A stretch of 64,000 bases of DNA from Candidatus Pelagibacter sp. (GTDB lineage: Bacteria; Pseudomonadota; Alphaproteobacteria; Pelagibacterales; Pelagibacteraceae), in assembly GCA_028222435.1 (NCBI GenBank), contig JAOIST010000002.1:1-64000 (forward strand), read 5' to 3'. The notes under the pieces were generated by a model. That model had not been told where the DNA came from and ran no database searches. It saw only the letters and a program-made list of their open reading frames with translations. Positions 54,171 to 63,301 of the stretch are shown here, piece by piece. Each line of letters starts with the position of its first letter. Position 1 is the stretch's first letter. Both the position numbers and the translations under genes were made by a program.

Positions 54171-55262
54171 ATGGATAAACAAAATTTCTACGATCTTAAC
54201 TTTGATCAATTAAAAAACTTCTTAATTGAAAAAGCAGAAGTCGATAATAAAAAAGCAAAGATGAGATCCCAGCAAATGTTTAATGCTGTTTATAAAAAAA
54301 ATATAAAAAGTTTTGATGAACTTACAACTTTTGGCCTAGAGTTAAGAGAAAAAATAAAAAACCTAATGAGTCTAGAGAAACCAAAGATTGTAGATGTTCA
54401 AAAGTCTAAAGACGGAACGATTAAGTTTTTATTAGAGCTAAAAGATAAAAGAAATGTTGAGACAGTTTTAATTCCTGATAAATCACAAACCCGGTATACA
54501 ATATGTTTATCAGTTTCTGTTGGTTGTTACCTATCCTGTGAGTTTTGTGCTACAGCCCAAATTTCAAAAAAGCTGGTTAGAAATCTAACTCCTGGAGAAA
54601 TTATATCTCAAATTATTTTATCCAAAGATTATATTGATGACTGGTCGACACAGAAAAAAATTACCAATCAAGTTTTAATGGGAGAAGGTAGCCCTTTTTT
54701 AAATTTAGATAATGTCAAAGTTGCTATTGATAATTCTAAAAATAAGGATGGTCTTGAATATGGAAGAACTCGTATTACAGTTAGCACAGTTGGTGTAGGA
54801 ATTAAAAAAGATGAAATGAATGCAATTGAATGGGCTGCAAAAGAGTTAGATGTTTATTTAGCGTGGAGCTTACATAGTTCTATTCCAAAACACCGATCAA
54901 AAATTATGGCTATTAACGATAAATACTCTATAGACTCATTAATTCCACAACTTAAAAAATATTATGATCAGACAAAATTACCTATCTTTATCGAATGGAT
55001 TTGCTTAGAAGAAAATATGACCGATGAACATGCTAAAGAATTAGTTAAGATTATGAAAAAAGTTCCCTCAAAATTAAATTTAATTGAATTTAATCCTCTA
55101 GCTAACAAAGATTTTAAACCTGCATCTCAAGAAAACATAGATAAGTTTTCTAAAACTATTCAAGATAATGGTTTCTTATCTTTATTTAGAAGAAGTAGAG
55201 GGAGAGATATTAATGCCTCTTGCGGTTCGCTTGCAAATAAGAAAGCTGTGGGCAATGGATAA
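54171..55262 (+). CDS. rlmN: 23S rRNA (adenine2503-C2)-methyltransferase RlmN
   Basis: Radical-SAM methyltransferase for A2503 of 23S rRNA and A37 of some tRNAs. 363 residues. The radical-SAM cluster CxxxCxxC is Cys119, Cys123 and Cys126 in GCYLSCEFC. A C-terminal CGSLANK motif holds the methyl-carrying Cys. I start at the ATG at 54171; a TTG just before it would add one residue. It overlaps the next gene by eight bases. Confidence 0.94.
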   Translation: MDKQNFYDLNFDQLKNFLIEKAEVDNKKAKMRSQQMFNAVYKKNIKSFDELTTFGLELREKIKNLMSLEKPKIVDVQKSKDGTIKFLLELKDKRNVETVLIPDKSQTRYTICLSVSVGCYLSCEFCATAQISKKLVRNLTPGEIISQIILSKDYIDDWSTQKKITNQVLMGEGSPFLNLDNVKVAIDNSKNKDGLEYGRTRITVSTVGVGIKKDEMNAIEWAAKELDVYLAWSLHSSIPKHRSKIMAINDKYSIDSLIPQLKKYYDQTKLPIFIEWICLEENMTDEHAKELVKIMKKVPSKLNLIEFNPLANKDFKPASQENIDKFSKTIQDNGFLSLFRRSRGRDINASCGSLANKKAVGNG

Positions 55263-56208
55263 TTTACATATTTTTTTGGGCGCGACCGTTGCCGATGCAG
55301 CTGCAAGACCTTTGCATTGGGTGTATGATCCTAAAAAATTAAATCAGTTTATCAAAGAAAAAAAAGAAATTGCTTTTTTAAATCAAAACAAAAGTCCTTT
55401 TTATTCTATTAAAACAGGTAAGGTTTCCGGTTATAACGATGTCGGACAAGTGATGTTTAAGACCTTGATTTCAACGCAGAAAAAGTCAGAAATTTTAAGA
55501 AACTTTAAAAAGAATATTATTAAAAATTTTGGTCCTGGTTCTGCTTACTGGAAAAATTTAAAACTTAGAAAAAAATATAAAAAGATAAAATGGAAAAAAC
55601 CCATGAAAGGTCCTTGGATCCATCAAAATATACTTGAAACTATTCAAAATATTAAAGCTAAAAAAAGTATTTCAGGAGGTACTAAAGTTAACGAGTCAGA
55701 CGGTTTCTGCGCTGCATTGCCTTACTTCCTCTACAACAATAATGACAAAGAATTAAAAAAGGTTATTAAAAGTGTCGCTAATTCTAAAACAAACGAGACC
55801 TATGCGTTAGCAAAACTAAAGATTATTGATCTAGCTAACAGTGGTGACAAAAATCCCATCCATACTTTTGTAAGGAAATACGGGAAAAATAGATATTTTA
55901 GAGAAGTAATTAATAATATTAAAAAAGTAATAAAGCTTAAAAAACATAATCACATCAAAGTAGTCAAAAAGTTTGGTAAAGCATGTAGTTATCCCGGCAC
56001 ATTCATGGGTTCCATACACGCTATGATCACCTCAAAAAATTATAAATCAGCATTAATCAAGACAATTAAAGCTGGGGGCTGTAATTGCTCTAGAGCAAAT
56101 TTTGTAGGATCTTACTTTGCTGCTTTAAATGGCATTAAAGGCATTCCAAATAGTTGGATTAAAAAAACTATTCCAGCTAAAAAAATTATAAATGTACAAA
56201 GTTCTTAA
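55255..56208 (+). CDS. ADP-ribosylglycohydrolase-like protein (J1-crystallin/SelJ branch)
   Basis: 317 residues. The N-terminal GATVADAAARPLHWVYDP is typical of ADP-ribosylglycohydrolase-fold proteins. Near the C-terminus, where hydrolases have GGDTD-type metal ligands, it has GGCNCSRANFVGS, similar to the GGDNCSR of the J1-crystallin/selenoprotein-J branch but with Cys for the Asp. The mid-region YNDVGQVMF also has fewer acids than usual, so the metal site may be altered or lost. I start at the ATG at 55255, inside the end of rlmN. Enzyme activity is uncertain. Confidence 0.65.
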   Translation: MDNLHIFLGATVADAAARPLHWVYDPKKLNQFIKEKKEIAFLNQNKSPFYSIKTGKVSGYNDVGQVMFKTLISTQKKSEILRNFKKNIIKNFGPGSAYWKNLKLRKKYKKIKWKKPMKGPWIHQNILETIQNIKAKKSISGGTKVNESDGFCAALPYFLYNNNDKELKKVIKSVANSKTNETYALAKLKIIDLANSGDKNPIHTFVRKYGKNRYFREVINNIKKVIKLKKHNHIKVVKKFGKACSYPGTFMGSIHAMITSKNYKSALIKTIKAGGCNCSRANFVGSYFAALNGIKGIPNSWIKKTIPAKKIINVQSS

Positions 56209-57505
56209 GAATAGTTGGGCTCTTTTTTTTGGTTTTGCTATTTTAGCAACCGCACATGGTTTTCAAGGAAATCTTTTAGGAGTTAGAGCTGTAATAGAAG
56301 AGTTTGATTATTTAGCTACAGGAACCTTAATGTCAGGTTATTTCATTGGTTATTTTTTAGGAGCAAATCTTGTACCAAAATTAGTGACGCGTGTTGGCCA
56401 TATTAGAGTTTTCGCAGCCTGTGCCTCGATGGCATCTTTAAGCGCTTTAGTTCATGCAGTGTTTGTCTTTCCATCGGTTTGGATTGCTGCAAGATTTCTA
56501 ACCGGCTTTTCTCTAATTGGAATTTTTATCATTGTTGAAAGTTGGCTGAATGATCGAGCCAATAATAAAACAAGAGGCCAAGTTTTATCACTTTATATGT
56601 TTATTACTTATTTTGCGTTCGCTTTAGGAAATGTCTTATTGAACGTTAGTAGCCCTATAAAATATGAACCGTTTATTTTAATTTCGATTTTATTCTCAAT
56701 TGCATTAGTGCCCATTCTTTTAACGAAAAGAAAACCTCCTAAATTTAAAAAAACAACTTCTATGAAAATTAAGGAACTTTACAAAGTTTCTCCTTTTGGC
56801 AGTTTCGCTATGTTATGTGTTGGTTTTATTTATTCTGCGATTTTAACTTTATCTGCAGTTTATGCTACGAGTATGAACCTTTCTATTTTTGAGGTTTCTG
56901 TTTTACTGATATTAATTACTTTAGCATCTGCAATCTTTCAGTGGCCGCTAGGTTATATCTCAGACAAAATGGATAGAAGAAAAGTTTTATTATTTAGCGC
57001 AACTCTTGGAATAGTATTTTGTATTATGTCTATATTATTTTCAGGAACATCACTGCCTAACGCGTTTACTCAAAATTTAACTAAATTTAATTACTTCTCA
57101 ACAGCTCTAGATAAAGGTAAATTATTTTTGTTTGTCACTTTATTAGCTGGATCAACCTTAACCATGTTTCCAATCATTTTGGCTTACGTGAATGATAATA
57201 TTTCTAAAGATAAATTTGTTGCTGCTGGGTCAGGGTTGAATATTATTTTTGGATTGGGAGCAATGGGTGGACCTATCATTTGTTCAATAGCGATGGAGCA
57301 ATTTGGACCCAATGGATTTTTTCTCTATATTATTATTTTTTTAGTTTTGATGGTTTTCTTTGGTACATACAGGATAACTCAAAATCCTTATGAGGAAAAT
57401 CCTGAGTCCACTTTTACGCCTTTACCAAAAGATATCACGCCTCTAGGTATTGAGCTTGATCCAGATACAGGTGCTGACTTATCAAACACAGAAAATAAGT
57501 CCTAA
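56192..57505 (+). CDS. MFS transporter (YcaD-like)
   Basis: 437 residues with about 12 membrane helices. The MFS loop 2-3 motif is weak (GANLVPKLVTRVGHIRV), and a second copy GYISDKMDRRKVLLF lies after helix 7, which fits the YcaD/Fsr-like sugar or unspecified transporter branch. The acidic C-terminal tail (ENPESTFTPLPKD...) is cytoplasmic. It overlaps the previous gene by 17 bases. Confidence 0.83.
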   Translation: MYKVLKNSWALFFGFAILATAHGFQGNLLGVRAVIEEFDYLATGTLMSGYFIGYFLGANLVPKLVTRVGHIRVFAACASMASLSALVHAVFVFPSVWIAARFLTGFSLIGIFIIVESWLNDRANNKTRGQVLSLYMFITYFAFALGNVLLNVSSPIKYEPFILISILFSIALVPILLTKRKPPKFKKTTSMKIKELYKVSPFGSFAMLCVGFIYSAILTLSAVYATSMNLSIFEVSVLLILITLASAIFQWPLGYISDKMDRRKVLLFSATLGIVFCIMSILFSGTSLPNAFTQNLTKFNYFSTALDKGKLFLFVTLLAGSTLTMFPIILAYVNDNISKDKFVAAGSGLNIIFGLGAMGGPIICSIAMEQFGPNGFFLYIIIFLVLMVFFGTYRITQNPYEENPESTFTPLPKDITPLGIELDPDTGADLSNTENKS

Positions 57506-57549
57506 ACCATTCTTTTAGAATTAATATCTTAAATGATATATAATAATTT

Positions 57550-58581
57550 ATGGATTCGATGCTCTTAATATTAGCAATAGGCTTACTAGTTGCAAATCTA
57601 GTAGCAGTTATTTTTCTTTTTAGAAGAAAACAACCAGATCAGATTGATAACAGCCAAATCTTTAAAGACGAAGTAAGTTCACTAAAAAATTCTTTCAGTC
57701 AATCTTTTGGTTCAATGAGCAAAGAGATAGCAAAAGACATGACGGGAGCACTAACTAAAGTCGATGAAAAAGTCGGAGTATTTAATCGACAAGTAAGTGA
57801 ATTAAATAAAAGCCAAGATAATTTTAGTAAAATTTTAAGTGGCGTTAAAACTTACGGTACATTAGCTGAATTCGGTCTAGGCTCATTGTTAAAAGACCTT
57901 TTACCTGCATCACAATTTATTGCTAACGTAAAAATGAAACCTGAAGAAACATCAGAAACTGTCGAGTTTGCAATAAAACTTCAAGATGTGCTTTTGCCAA
58001 TTGATAGCCACTGGCCCGTAGAGAAATATAAAGCAATTGATGACGCTTACAACGCAAACGACAAAGAAGCTCAAGCTGAAGCAAGGAAAGATCTTGCTGC
58101 AGCGTTTAGATTAAAAGCTAAGTCAGTGAATTTAAAATATATAGCTCCACCAAAAAGCACAGACTTTGCTATTGTATATGTTCCTACCGAAGGATTATTT
58201 GCCGAGCTTTCTAGTTATAGAGACCCAAAGACAAAAGAACTTTTGCTTCAAGAATTACGAACAAAATACAAAGTCACTATATCAGGGCCCAATACCTTAT
58301 CAGCTTTACTACAATCTTATCATCTTGGCTTTCAAACTTTGAAGGTTCAACAACATGCAACACAAATCTATAGTGATTTGAGAAATATAAGTTCGAGATT
58401 TGATAAACATTTTGATGGAATTAAAGATTTGAGAAAAAAACTTGAGCAAGCAATGACCGTAACAGACGGTTTTGGAAGAGACGCTAGATCAATAATGAAC
58501 ACGCTTTCAAATATAAAAGATCCTCAACAGGTTAAAGAAACTTTAGAGGAAAATTCAGAAAAGATTAAAGTTCTAAAATAA
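57550..58581 (+). CDS. rmuC: DNA recombination protein RmuC homologue
   Basis: 343 residues: an N-terminal membrane helix (about 4-24), a coiled-coil stretch (about 35-100) and the conserved RmuC nuclease-like domain with LAEFGLGSLLKDLLP, VLLPIDSHWPVEKYKA, DFAIVYVPTEGLFAE and GPNTLSALLQSYHLGFQTL. RmuC limits DNA inversions and acts in repair. It lies next to an exonuclease I homologue. Confidence 0.9.
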   Translation: MDSMLLILAIGLLVANLVAVIFLFRRKQPDQIDNSQIFKDEVSSLKNSFSQSFGSMSKEIAKDMTGALTKVDEKVGVFNRQVSELNKSQDNFSKILSGVKTYGTLAEFGLGSLLKDLLPASQFIANVKMKPEETSETVEFAIKLQDVLLPIDSHWPVEKYKAIDDAYNANDKEAQAEARKDLAAAFRLKAKSVNLKYIAPPKSTDFAIVYVPTEGLFAELSSYRDPKTKELLLQELRTKYKVTISGPNTLSALLQSYHLGFQTLKVQQHATQIYSDLRNISSRFDKHFDGIKDLRKKLEQAMTVTDGFGRDARSIMNTLSNIKDPQQVKETLEENSEKIKVLK

Positions 58582-58588
58582 ATTTATC

Positions 58589-60010
58589 ATGTCAAATTAT
58601 GTCTTTTACGATTTTGAGACCAGCTCCTCTAATAAATATTGGGGTCAGATAATTCAGATTGGTGCCGTGCTTACAAATGATAATCTTGATGAACTAGATA
58701 GATTTGACGCAAGGTGTAGATTAAGTCCAGGAATAATTCCAGAAGCTATGGCTTTAATTGTAAATAAGTCTACTCCTCAAATGTTAAAAAATTCTAACTT
58801 ATCCCATTATCAAATGATTAGACAATTCGTTGATACTTTAAAAAGATGGGGTAAGGCAACTTACATTGGTTTTAACAGTATAGAGTTTGATGAAGAATTT
58901 TTAAGATGCACGCTTTTTCAAACTTTAGAGTATCCATATCTAACTAGCACAAATGGAAACACGAGAGGGGACGTGCTCAGCTTAGCTAGGGCTGCAAACC
59001 TTTATTATCCGAACACTTTAAAGAATCCGGTAAACGATAAAGGTAATGATGTTTATAAATTAGATCAAATGGCCCCCTTAAATGGAATTGAGCATGGAGA
59101 TGCACATAGTGCCATAGGAGATGTTATGGCAACCGTCGGAATTGCAAAATTAATTTCTAAAAAAGCACCCAACGTTTGGAAGGCCAGCATGTTAACTATG
59201 GACAAAACACAGTCTTTAGAACTTATAAAAAAAGAATTGTTTTTTTGCACTAATGAATATTTTTATGGAAAAAGTAGACCATATGTTCAAACATTTGTAT
59301 GTCAACATCCTCAATATCAGTGGCCTTTATGTTTTGATTTAAAACACGATCCATCTCCATTTTTAAACATGCCTTTAAATGAATTAGAGGCTGCAATGAA
59401 AAAACAACCAAAATTTATAAGAACCGTAAGGCATAATAAACATCCTGTAATAATGAACCCATCTTATGGAGATAAATTTGATGAGTATAAAATTATAGGT
59501 ACCGCTAAATTAGAAGCCAGAGCAAAGCAAGTGAGAGAAAATAAAGAATTTGCAGAAAAAATTCAGTCAATTAAGAGGTCTGAAGCTGAGGAAAAAGAAC
59601 AAAATAAATCACAAGAAGACTTATATAATGAAGAAAGTATTTATTCTAAATTCACCACAGCTGAGGACAACAAAATCATGCCTGAATTTCATTCAACAGA
59701 GTGGGATAAAAAAATACAAGTAATTTCAAAATTTAAAGATGAAAGATTACAATATTTTGGAAAGAAATTGCTTTACATGGAAAAACCTGACGTCCTTAGC
59801 AAAGAAGACTACAATTTAATCCATAAAGATACAGCAAAAAAGTTACTCAGCACTAATAACGAAAAGTGGAACACTATTCCAAGAACTTATTCAGAGATTG
59901 ATACTTTGCGAGCTAAATTTGAGAAACAGGGTGAGCCAGATAAATTAAAAATTTTAGACGAAATTAACGCATACGTTGAAGAATTAGAAAAACATTATTC
60001 ATCTGTATAG
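58589..60010 (+). CDS. sbcB: Exodeoxyribonuclease I-like DEDD exonuclease
   Basis: 473 residues. The exonuclease domain (1-185) has DEDDh motifs: Asp8 and Glu10 in VFYDFETSSSN, GFNSIEFDEEFL, and HGDAHSAIGDVMAT with the catalytic His and Asp. The rest resembles the SH3-like and helical domains of ExoI, though less strongly. In E. coli ExoI degrades single-stranded DNA 3' to 5'. It follows rmuC by seven bases, a repair pair. Confidence 0.85.
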   Translation: MSNYVFYDFETSSSNKYWGQIIQIGAVLTNDNLDELDRFDARCRLSPGIIPEAMALIVNKSTPQMLKNSNLSHYQMIRQFVDTLKRWGKATYIGFNSIEFDEEFLRCTLFQTLEYPYLTSTNGNTRGDVLSLARAANLYYPNTLKNPVNDKGNDVYKLDQMAPLNGIEHGDAHSAIGDVMATVGIAKLISKKAPNVWKASMLTMDKTQSLELIKKELFFCTNEYFYGKSRPYVQTFVCQHPQYQWPLCFDLKHDPSPFLNMPLNELEAAMKKQPKFIRTVRHNKHPVIMNPSYGDKFDEYKIIGTAKLEARAKQVRENKEFAEKIQSIKRSEAEEKEQNKSQEDLYNEESIYSKFTTAEDNKIMPEFHSTEWDKKIQVISKFKDERLQYFGKKLLYMEKPDVLSKEDYNLIHKDTAKKLLSTNNEKWNTIPRTYSEIDTLRAKFEKQGEPDKLKILDEINAYVEELEKHYSSV

Positions 60011-60038
60011 TTGACAATAAAACAAAAATACTTATTTA
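60011..60038 (+). promoter_or_regulatory. Probable trxA promoter, leaderless transcript
   Basis: TTGACA (60011-60016) and TATTTA (60033-60038) with a 16-base spacer. A start about seven bases downstream would fall on the A of the ATG at 60045, giving a leaderless mRNA. No Shine-Dalgarno is seen. Confidence 0.4.
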
Positions 60039-60044
60039 GAGTGT

Positions 60045-60362
60045 ATGGCATTCAAAGATTCAACAGACGAAAAATTTCAAGAACAAATCAACGGAAGTAA
60101 ATTAAATTTAATTCAATTTTCTGCAAGTTGGTGTGGACCTTGTCAGCAATTAAAACCAATTATAGAAAAAATATCTAATGATATGGAAGATAAAATTGAT
60201 TGTTACTACCATGATATTGAAAGTCAACCTAACGAACCAACAAAGTATTCCGTAAGAGGCGTTCCAACAGTTTTATTATTTAAAGGCGGAAAACTTATAG
60301 GTACAAAAGTTGGCGCTACGAGTGAAAAAGATATGTTAGAATTTATACAACCACATATCTAA
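60045..60362 (+). CDS. trxA: Thioredoxin
   Basis: 105-residue thioredoxin with the active site WCGPC (Cys30 and Cys33) and the conserved cis-Pro loop RGVPTVLLFKGG. Reduces protein disulphides, working with thioredoxin reductase (not in the window). Fits the repeated redox theme. It overlaps folC on the other strand by four bases. Confidence 0.96.
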   Translation: MAFKDSTDEKFQEQINGSKLNLIQFSASWCGPCQQLKPIIEKISNDMEDKIDCYYHDIESQPNEPTKYSVRGVPTVLLFKGGKLIGTKVGATSEKDMLEFIQPHI

Positions 60363-61627
60363 TTTTTATTTAAAATATTTCCAACATTATAAAGCGATCC
60401 GAAACAAACTATAATTTTTTTTTCCTTAGAAGAAATTTTCTTTATAGCTTCGTTGAAATCATTAGCTTTTTCAACATTTAATTTATTTTTTACCGCTATT
60501 CGGTAAAGATCATTAGATTTCATAGATCCATTTTCATTTTCAATTGGAATAGTAATAACTTTCTTAAAAATATTTTTAAATTGTTTTATAAATAAATTAG
60601 GCTCCTTGTTTTTCATCATTGACCAGATACCATACACTGGAACTTTTAAAGATTTTAAATAAGCTGAAAGATTTTTTGCGTCGATTTCGGCATGAGCACC
60701 ATCTAACATAATTTTCTCATTTTTATGCAGCCTGTTTTTAATTTTTCCTTTATTTAAGTATTGAAAACGCCCTTCAAACTTAATTTTGGGAATTGTTTTT
60801 TCTATTATTTTTTTCTGTATTTTTAGATCTAAAGCAATTTTTATTGCATGGCATAAGTTATTTAATAATCCCATAGAATAAATATTTTTTGTATTTATTT
60901 TAATTTGAAATTTTTTATCTTGATAAAAATAATGCTTATTTTTTTTAATTAATTTCCAAGTATTTGCATAGGTAATTATGCTTTTATTTTGCCTAAGTCT
61001 TTTTTGGATTTTATTTAAAACATAAGGTGTTTGTTTACCTATATAAATATGAGTAAAATTGCTTAAAAAACCTACCTTTTGATAAATTACTTCATCTAGA
61101 GTTTTTTTATTTTTGGCTAGAAAGTTTAGATGTTGCTTATTTATATTAACAACTACTTGAGCTAAAGGAAAATCAAAAACATTTGTAGAGTCTTTAGTAA
61201 AAAGAGCACCAGCCTCAACAAGATGATAATCAACTTTTTGTTGTGCCGCATTCAGAATATAAATCACAGTAAGAACTTCAAAAATAGTTAAAGGTACTTT
61301 TATTTTTTCAATTAATTTAATTGATTTTTTGATTTCTGCATGAGTCAGATATCTGTCACCCAACCAAAATCTTTCTTTAATATCTTTAAGTGATGGCGAA
61401 ATATAAGCTGTAGCAGTTTGATTATTAGCTTCGATAAAACTTTTAACAGAATGAAGAGTTGTAAATTTTCCACTAGAGCCTAAAAAATTAATTACATTAT
61501 TTAGCTTTCTTTCCGGATGACTTAATTTTTTAAGAACTAACTTAATTCTTGTTAAATCAAAGTTTATAGTTTTGTTAAAAAGCTTATGATTAGCTAGCTG
61601 TTTGTAGAGACTTATCGACTGTGACAT
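60359..61627 (-). CDS. folC: Bifunctional folylpolyglutamate synthase/dihydrofolate synthase
   Basis: 422 residues of the Mur ligase-like folate family that adds glutamate to dihydropteroate and folates. The P-loop is an atypical GSSGKFTT (about 50-57; GTNGKGST is usual), followed by the family's SPSLKDIKERF and the ILDGAH-like motif MLDGAHAE with the C-terminal Mur-type domain. The accD overlap of 38 bases and synteny (trpB-trpA-accD-folC) support the assignment. Divergent P-loop noted; activity is likely but not certain. Confidence 0.85.
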   Translation of the reverse strand: MSQSISLYKQLANHKLFNKTINFDLTRIKLVLKKLSHPERKLNNVINFLGSSGKFTTLHSVKSFIEANNQTATAYISPSLKDIKERFWLGDRYLTHAEIKKSIKLIEKIKVPLTIFEVLTVIYILNAAQQKVDYHLVEAGALFTKDSTNVFDFPLAQVVVNINKQHLNFLAKNKKTLDEVIYQKVGFLSNFTHIYIGKQTPYVLNKIQKRLRQNKSIITYANTWKLIKKNKHYFYQDKKFQIKINTKNIYSMGLLNNLCHAIKIALDLKIQKKIIEKTIPKIKFEGRFQYLNKGKIKNRLHKNEKIMLDGAHAEIDAKNLSAYLKSLKVPVYGIWSMMKNKEPNLFIKQFKNIFKKVITIPIENENGSMKSNDLYRIAVKNKLNVEKANDFNEAIKKISSKEKKIIVCFGSLYNVGNILNKN

Positions 61628-62504
61628 TCGTGTCTTGTTTAGCTTGAGCCTCTGCTTTTTTCAATAGAACATTTAGTAACGTTCCAATAGTTGAATTTAA
61701 GTATTGTCTTTCAACAACCAAGTCAATACCACCATGATCTTTTACATATTCTGCTGTTTGAAATTCATCAGGCAAAGTCTCTCTAACAGTATCTTGAATA
61801 ACACGTCTTCCTGCAAAACCAATAGTTGCTTTCGGTTCAGCAATTAAAATATCACCCAACATTGCCCATGAAGCGGTTACACCACCTGTTGTTGGGTCTG
61901 TAAGAACTACAACGAAAGGAACATTTTTTTTCTTTAATTCATTTACAGCTAAGGCTGTTCTAGACATTTGCATTAATGCAATAGACGACTCCATCATTCG
62001 TTGGCCACCTGAACAACTAAAGAATATATAAGGAATATTATTTTCAATGGCATGTTGAGCTCCTGCAATAAAAGCCTCACCTGACGCAGCACCAAACGAT
62101 CCCCCAATAAATCTAAAATCTTGTGATCCTGCTACAATATCAATATTTTGAATTTTTCCTTTTGCGATTAATACTGCATCATCTTGGCCAGTTAGCTTAC
62201 GAGCTGCTTTTAAACGATCAGTATATTTCTTTTTGTCTTGAAAATTTAATGGATCATCTTTAGGTAGTGGTGTTTCAATTAATTCGAATTCTTTATTATC
62301 AAAAAAGATTTCAAATCTCTCTCTACATGTTAATTTATGATGTGCGCCACACTTGGGGCAAACTTTTTGATTGGACTCTAAATCTTCTTTATAAATTAAA
62401 TTTTTACAGCCACATGTTGTCCAAAGATTTCCTTCAATTTTCGATGATTTTTTCTCAAATAGAGATTTTATCTTAGGCTTTATAAATTTTGTGATCCAAT
62501 TCAT
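61590..62504 (-). CDS. accD: Acetyl-CoA carboxylase carboxyltransferase subunit beta
   Basis: Beta half of the carboxyltransferase for malonyl-CoA synthesis. 304 residues with the crotonase-like core GAASGEAFIAGAQHAIEN, SCSGGQRMMESSIALMQMS, DPTTGGVTASWAMLGDI. The N-terminal zinc ribbon has Cys31 and Cys33 (CGC, one residue closer than the usual CxxC) and Cys49 and Cys52 (CPKC). The start overlaps trpA by four bases. Confidence 0.93.
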   Translation of the reverse strand: MNWITKFIKPKIKSLFEKKSSKIEGNLWTTCGCKNLIYKEDLESNQKVCPKCGAHHKLTCRERFEIFFDNKEFELIETPLPKDDPLNFQDKKKYTDRLKAARKLTGQDDAVLIAKGKIQNIDIVAGSQDFRFIGGSFGAASGEAFIAGAQHAIENNIPYIFFSCSGGQRMMESSIALMQMSRTALAVNELKKKNVPFVVVLTDPTTGGVTASWAMLGDILIAEPKATIGFAGRRVIQDTVRETLPDEFQTAEYVKDHGGIDLVVERQYLNSTIGTLLNVLLKKAEAQAKQDTNVTVDKSLQTAS

Positions 62505-63301
62505 ATTATTTTTCGTTTTAGATTGTACACAACTTTATCTAACTTTGTGACAGGATTTTGTCTCATTTTGAGTGAATTCGTTATTGTTTTACACAACATA
62601 CTGCCCACAACGAGTCCATTAGCAGATTTTAGAGAAGATATGGTCTTATCAGTAATTCCAAATCCAATTACAAGATTTTTTTTAGGATTGATTTTTTTGA
62701 TTATATTATAGTTATGAAGAATATTTTTAGGCGAAACCTTAAGCTTACCGCCCGTAGTAGATAACATGGATATATAATAAATCATATCATGTGAGTCTTT
62801 AATAATTTTCTTCATTCTAATTTTAGAAGTAGTAGGAGATAAAAGTTGTATAAAATTTATTGATTTGTTTTTACATTTATTAGCAAAGTTTTTATTTTCG
62901 GGATAAGGAAGATCAACAATAATTAAACCATCGACTCCTGATGACTTACAACTATTTAAAAAGTTGTTCTCACCATTTTGGTAAACCAAGTTAAAATAGC
63001 CCATTAATATTATGGGTTTATTAGGATTAATTTTTTTAAACTTTTTAACAATTTGAAAAACATCTTTTAATTTAATTCCATTTTTAAGAGCTCGGTGCGA
63101 ACTACCTTGTATTTGACCTCCATCTGCTATTGGTGTGTTATGAGGAAATCCAAGTTCTAAAATATCCGCATGTTTAGAGATTTTATTAAGTATTTTTAGA
63201 GAATTATTTTTCGTATTATCGCCTGCAACCGTATAAGTTATTAAAGCAGGTCTTTCTTCTTTCTTACACCTATCAAACGCTAAAGCAATTTTTGATTTCA
63301 T
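62501..63301 (-). CDS. trpA: Tryptophan synthase alpha chain
   Basis: TIM-barrel subunit that cleaves indole-3-glycerol phosphate. 266 residues. The catalytic Glu and Asp are in DILELG and IADG, but the segment between (PHNTP) differs from the usual PFSDP. Barrel motifs MGYFN, DGLIIVDLP, LLSPTTSKIRMKKI and LVIGFGIT are recognisable; the STTGGK loop replaces the usual GVTGAR. It overlaps accD and trpB by four bases each. Confidence 0.87.
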   Translation of the reverse strand: MKSKIALAFDRCKKEERPALITYTVAGDNTKNNSLKILNKISKHADILELGFPHNTPIADGGQIQGSSHRALKNGIKLKDVFQIVKKFKKINPNKPIILMGYFNLVYQNGENNFLNSCKSSGVDGLIIVDLPYPENKNFANKCKNKSINFIQLLSPTTSKIRMKKIIKDSHDMIYYISMLSTTGGKLKVSPKNILHNYNIIKKINPKKNLVIGFGITDKTISSLKSANGLVVGSMLCKTITNSLKMRQNPVTKLDKVVYNLKRKII

